Positions 13,870 through 16,606 of a stretch of 16,606 nt of DNA are shown in pieces. The notes under the pieces were generated by a model. That model ran no database searches. It was not told the origin of the DNA and saw only the letters and a list, made by a program, of their open reading frames with translations. Each line of letters opens with the position of its first letter. Positions within the stretch are counted from its first letter, which is position 1. This DNA is from Clostridia bacterium (GTDB lineage Bacteria > Bacillota > Clostridia > Oscillospirales > Acutalibacteraceae): NCBI GenBank assembly GCA_024404065.1, contig JAKSQR010000020.1, positions 1-16,606 on the forward strand. Direction: 5' to 3'. The position numbers were made by a program, and so were the translations under genes.

Positions 13870-14934
13870 ATGCTGAGAAACAGAATAGGCTATTTTAATA
13901 TGCTTGTGGCAATGATAGTTTTATTTATATTTTACCATAACTTTTTCTTTTGCTTTGCCCTTATTCTTATAGCATTACTCCCCTTCATAAGCTACTTTTT
14001 ATCAAAGCGGGTATGGCAGCAGCTTCAGGTTAAAGCCGAAATACCCCTTATGTACATTGGTACAGGTAATGATGTGAATATTAAATTCACAGTAAAAAAT
14101 GATAAATACCCCATGCCCGGTGTAAGGCTTGAATACACTGTGGATAACGGATTTTACCCTAATGAAGAAATACAGGAGATGTCCCTGCCCCTTCGCAAAG
14201 GCACTCACAGCTATGATTGGTCAATTAAATCTGTATATGCAGGCAGAATAAGGCTTACAGGTAAGACCATAAAAATGCAGGATTTTCTTGGCCTTTATGT
14301 CTTTACTAAAGAATGGGATTGCGAAGCGGCAATCTCTGCAATTCCGCCTGAATCCGATATTATTATGGATATAATTGAGGAAGCACTAACTAACGGTAAC
14401 GAGCAAGATAACGACAGCGGTAATGCTGTGGAGGACGTAACACAGATTAAAGAATTTCGTGAGTACATCCCTGGTGACCGCCTGCAAAGAGTAAACTGGA
14501 AGATAAGTGCAAAGCACGATAACCTTTTTGTTAAAGTGTTTGAGATGGAATATAACCGCACATTAACATTACTTGTGGAGCTTTACAGAGACAGCGACAG
14601 TATAGGCTTCCTTGATGAGGTTATAACCGCATTTTACTCTGCCGCCCTTAAAATGATAGACCTTGAAATGAGGTTTAATGTGCAGTGGTATGATGTGGAA
14701 AGCGGCAGGTTTGTAACCGAAATTGTGGAAGAGCCTGACGGGCTTATGGATGCAATACAACAAATGTATATGGCATCAAGCTATACTGAATACCACGCTT
14801 ATGAAAAATATAAAGAGGCTCCCCATAAGCCTAATGATATGACCGTTTATTTTACATCCCCTAATTTTGGCGGATATGATGATAGCCGCAGAATCGGCAC
14901 CTACAAGGAGCGTGTAGCAATTATATGCCTCTGA
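13870..14934 (+). CDS. DUF58 domain membrane-anchored protein
   Basis: A 354-residue protein with two N-terminal membrane helices (about 10-22 and 25-44). A beta-rich middle follows (VKFTV-like INIKFTVKNDKYPMPGV), then the DUF58 signature IKEFREYIPGDRLQRVNWKIS (193-213) followed by AKHDNLFVKVFE. DUF58 proteins resemble von Willebrand A-type domains and are nearly always encoded beside MoxR ATPases; their biochemical function is not established. GGGAGG lies 8 bases before the ATG. The gene begins 33 bases after moxR and its last 10 bases overlap the next start codon, so the three genes are translated as a unit. Confidence 0.93.
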   Translation: MLRNRIGYFNMLVAMIVLFIFYHNFFFCFALILIALLPFISYFLSKRVWQQLQVKAEIPLMYIGTGNDVNIKFTVKNDKYPMPGVRLEYTVDNGFYPNEEIQEMSLPLRKGTHSYDWSIKSVYAGRIRLTGKTIKMQDFLGLYVFTKEWDCEAAISAIPPESDIIMDIIEEALTNGNEQDNDSGNAVEDVTQIKEFREYIPGDRLQRVNWKISAKHDNLFVKVFEMEYNRTLTLLVELYRDSDSIGFLDEVITAFYSAALKMIDLEMRFNVQWYDVESGRFVTEIVEEPDGLMDAIQQMYMASSYTEYHAYEKYKEAPHKPNDMTVYFTSPNFGGYDDSRRIGTYKERVAIICL

Positions 14935-16606
14935 CAAAAAGAGGAAAACTGAAAAAAGAGAAAAAGCTGAATGACTACAGAGAGAATCTGAGCAAGGAAA
15001 CAGGCATCTATTTTTCACCTGAGCTTACTACTGAAGAAAAAGATGCTTTCCCGTTTCTTAAGTACTTTATAAATGCTCTTATTCTTTTTGGTGCAGTCTT
15101 CGGCTCTCTTGACTGCATCGTTAGTGCCTTTCAAATTGAGGTAACAGTCATACCCCTTATGATAGTCTGCGGTGTTTTAGCCCTTATTTTATCCTTTATG
15201 TATGTAAGTAAAAGGGCAAAAATACTGACCTACCTTGGATTATTTGTTTTGATAGTTTTTTCCATCACAACCTTCTTTGTTGTGCTTAACTCTGGCATAA
15301 GCGCCCTGAGAAACCACATTATGAGCTATATTAACGAGCACTCAGGCTTGCCGTTTTTGAGGGAATATACTATCTATTATGATGACGAATATATTGCCAT
15401 GTCACTTGCCCTTTGCGTATTGGCTGTGGCAATTATGATACTGCTTAACATTGTAGTAAGTGAAAAAATGAGCTTCAGAGGTATATTCTATCTTACATTC
15501 CCCTTTGCACAGTGTGGTATGTACTTCGGCTACAGTGTTTCTAAATTTGCAATGATTTGCGTTATAACAAGCTGGTTGCTTGTGGCAGTAGTTGAGTTTT
15601 CAAACAGCTACAATGGTCTTACACGCACAATGATTGCCTCATCATCAGTAAAGAAACACAGGCACAGCTACGGCTTTATAACCGACTCGCAGAACGTTTC
15701 AAAAATTGCACTTGTATGGCTGGTGGTTTTATTCCTAATATCTGCCATCACATTTACAATTTTACCTACTGACAGCTTTGAGGTTAATCTGCCTACAAAT
15801 AAAATTAAAGACCGCACCGAGCGTGTAGTTAAAAACTACCTTGCCTATGGCTTAAGCTCCATGTGGAGTATGGATAAAACTGCAAGTGAGCCCGGCTCCC
15901 TTTCAAACGTATCTGAAATTGCCTTTGACGGCAGAACAGACCTTGAGGTTACCCTTGTAAACTACAGGCAGGACAGAATATATATAAGAAGCTATGTTGG
16001 CTATAACTACGATGGCAACAAGCTGCAATGGGTAAACCCTGAGGGCGTAAATTCAGCAGAGAAGCAATATAAATTAACTCCCGACCTGCTTAAATATGAC
16101 TATGAGCATAATCAGCTTGTATCAAAAAGCTGGCATAGAATTGATATAGAGGTTAAAGATATTGACTTAGCTGAAAAGCCTATTTACATTCCATATTATT
16201 CTTATCCGCAAGGTGATAATACTGAATACATAACCTCAGGCGAGGTTAAAAATAAAGAAGTTATTTATAAGCCTGAGGCTGTAAGCTATGATGTATATAC
16301 CCTTGACGTGAAGCAGGAGGATTACTCACAGCTTATAGACAGTATTGATGATGAAGCCCTGAAGGCAGAATACACAGAAACCCTTGAGGCAATTAAAAAA
16401 GACGCTTATGAGAATGCCCTTGAGGTGCCTGAAAATAATATTAAAGCCATTGAGAATTTCTGCACTACTTATAACATAAAGGCTACTGATGAAGACGTTA
16501 TAGGCGAAGTAATCTCCGCCCTTGAAAATAACTTTGAATACACCTTAAGACCTGGCAAGGTCCCCTATGGTGAGGACTATGTAAACTATTTCCTTAATGC
16601 TAACCT
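14925..16606 (+). CDS. Membrane transglutaminase-like protein (TgpA type), 3' end outside window
   Basis: An open frame of 560 codons that continues past the window edge, starting at an ATG that overlaps the DUF58 stop; AAGGAG is 14 bases upstream, and no other in-frame start is nearby. After a lysine-rich N-terminal stretch there are about six hydrophobic segments (roughly residues 48-117, 160-230 and 264-285). A large extracytoplasmic part follows with SEIAFDGRTDLEVTLVN and RSYVGYNYDGNKLQWV, matching the pre-transglutaminase region of TgpA-like proteins. Near the edge, NFEYTLRPGKVPYGEDYVNYFL is the typical entry to the transglutaminase core. The catalytic cysteine motif (usually G-x-C within about 10 residues) would lie just beyond the window, so activity cannot be judged. 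Confidence 0.88.
   Translation, partial: MPLTKRGKLKKEKKLNDYRENLSKETGIYFSPELTTEEKDAFPFLKYFINALILFGAVFGSLDCIVSAFQIEVTVIPLMIVCGVLALILSFMYVSKRAKILTYLGLFVLIVFSITTFFVVLNSGISALRNHIMSYINEHSGLPFLREYTIYYDDEYIAMSLALCVLAVAIMILLNIVVSEKMSFRGIFYLTFPFAQCGMYFGYSVSKFAMICVITSWLLVAVVEFSNSYNGLTRTMIASSSVKKHRHSYGFITDSQNVSKIALVWLVVLFLISAITFTILPTDSFEVNLPTNKIKDRTERVVKNYLAYGLSSMWSMDKTASEPGSLSNVSEIAFDGRTDLEVTLVNYRQDRIYIRSYVGYNYDGNKLQWVNPEGVNSAEKQYKLTPDLLKYDYEHNQLVSKSWHRIDIEVKDIDLAEKPIYIPYYSYPQGDNTEYITSGEVKNKEVIYKPEAVSYDVYTLDVKQEDYSQLIDSIDDEALKAEYTETLEAIKKDAYENALEVPENNIKAIENFCTTYNIKATDEDVIGEVISALENNFEYTLRPGKVPYGEDYVNYFLNAN

Noticed and set aside
1..16606. CRISPR arrays, insertion sequences, prophage or attachment sites
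   Set aside because: No regularly spaced repeats, transposase or integrase frames, or flanking target duplications were seen; gene content and style are uniform along the window.

Overview
The window looks like a chromosomal segment of a gut-type Clostridia member (Bacillota, probably Oscillospiraceae/Ruminococcaceae-like). The evidence is A+T-leaning DNA, strong GGAGG-type ribosome sites, sigma-A-like promoters, a lipoprotein with a Gram-positive lipobox, and gene families typical of anaerobic Firmicutes. This placement is inferred from style; no rRNA or other marker gene is present. No phage, transposase, CRISPR or tRNA was seen.

Region 1 (about 1-6885, minus strand) is one long transcription unit for the nickel-pincer nucleotide (NPN) cofactor, the cofactor of lactate racemase and related LarA enzymes. 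In transcription order it reads larE (sulfur transferase), larB (NaAD carboxylase/hydrolase), larC1 and larC2 (split nickel insertase), a fused nickel permease substrate subunit (NikMN/LarMN type), the ECF transmembrane subunit, the ECF ATPase, and a MATE-family exporter. The four lar reading frames are joined by ATGA stop/start overlaps and the rest follow at very short spacing, so the supply of nickel and its insertion into the cofactor are made together. No larA-type apoenzyme lies in the window. The larE leader carries a promoter, two small hairpins and a strong terminator-like hairpin just before the larE ribosome site.

Region 2 (6936-10983) has an ABC-F ATPase on the minus strand and, divergently, a 690-residue protein that is the most unusual item here: a lipoprotein TAXI-type (TRAP-associated) solute-binding domain fused in frame to a complete GltS-type sodium/glutamate symporter. 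It is followed by a 53-residue acidic protein with a duplicated VAIPEI motif, then a strong terminator.

Region 3 (about 11010-12794) holds a solitary IolB-like 5-deoxyglucuronate isomerase on the plus strand. It converges on a minus-strand pair, a NimA-like pyridoxamine-phosphate-oxidase-fold protein and a small two-helix membrane protein. A shared bidirectional terminator separates them.

Region 4 (about 12840-16606, plus strand) is the common MoxR AAA ATPase / DUF58 / membrane transglutaminase trio. The last gene runs off the right edge just before its expected catalytic cysteine. There is no gene-free stretch longer than about 225 bases.
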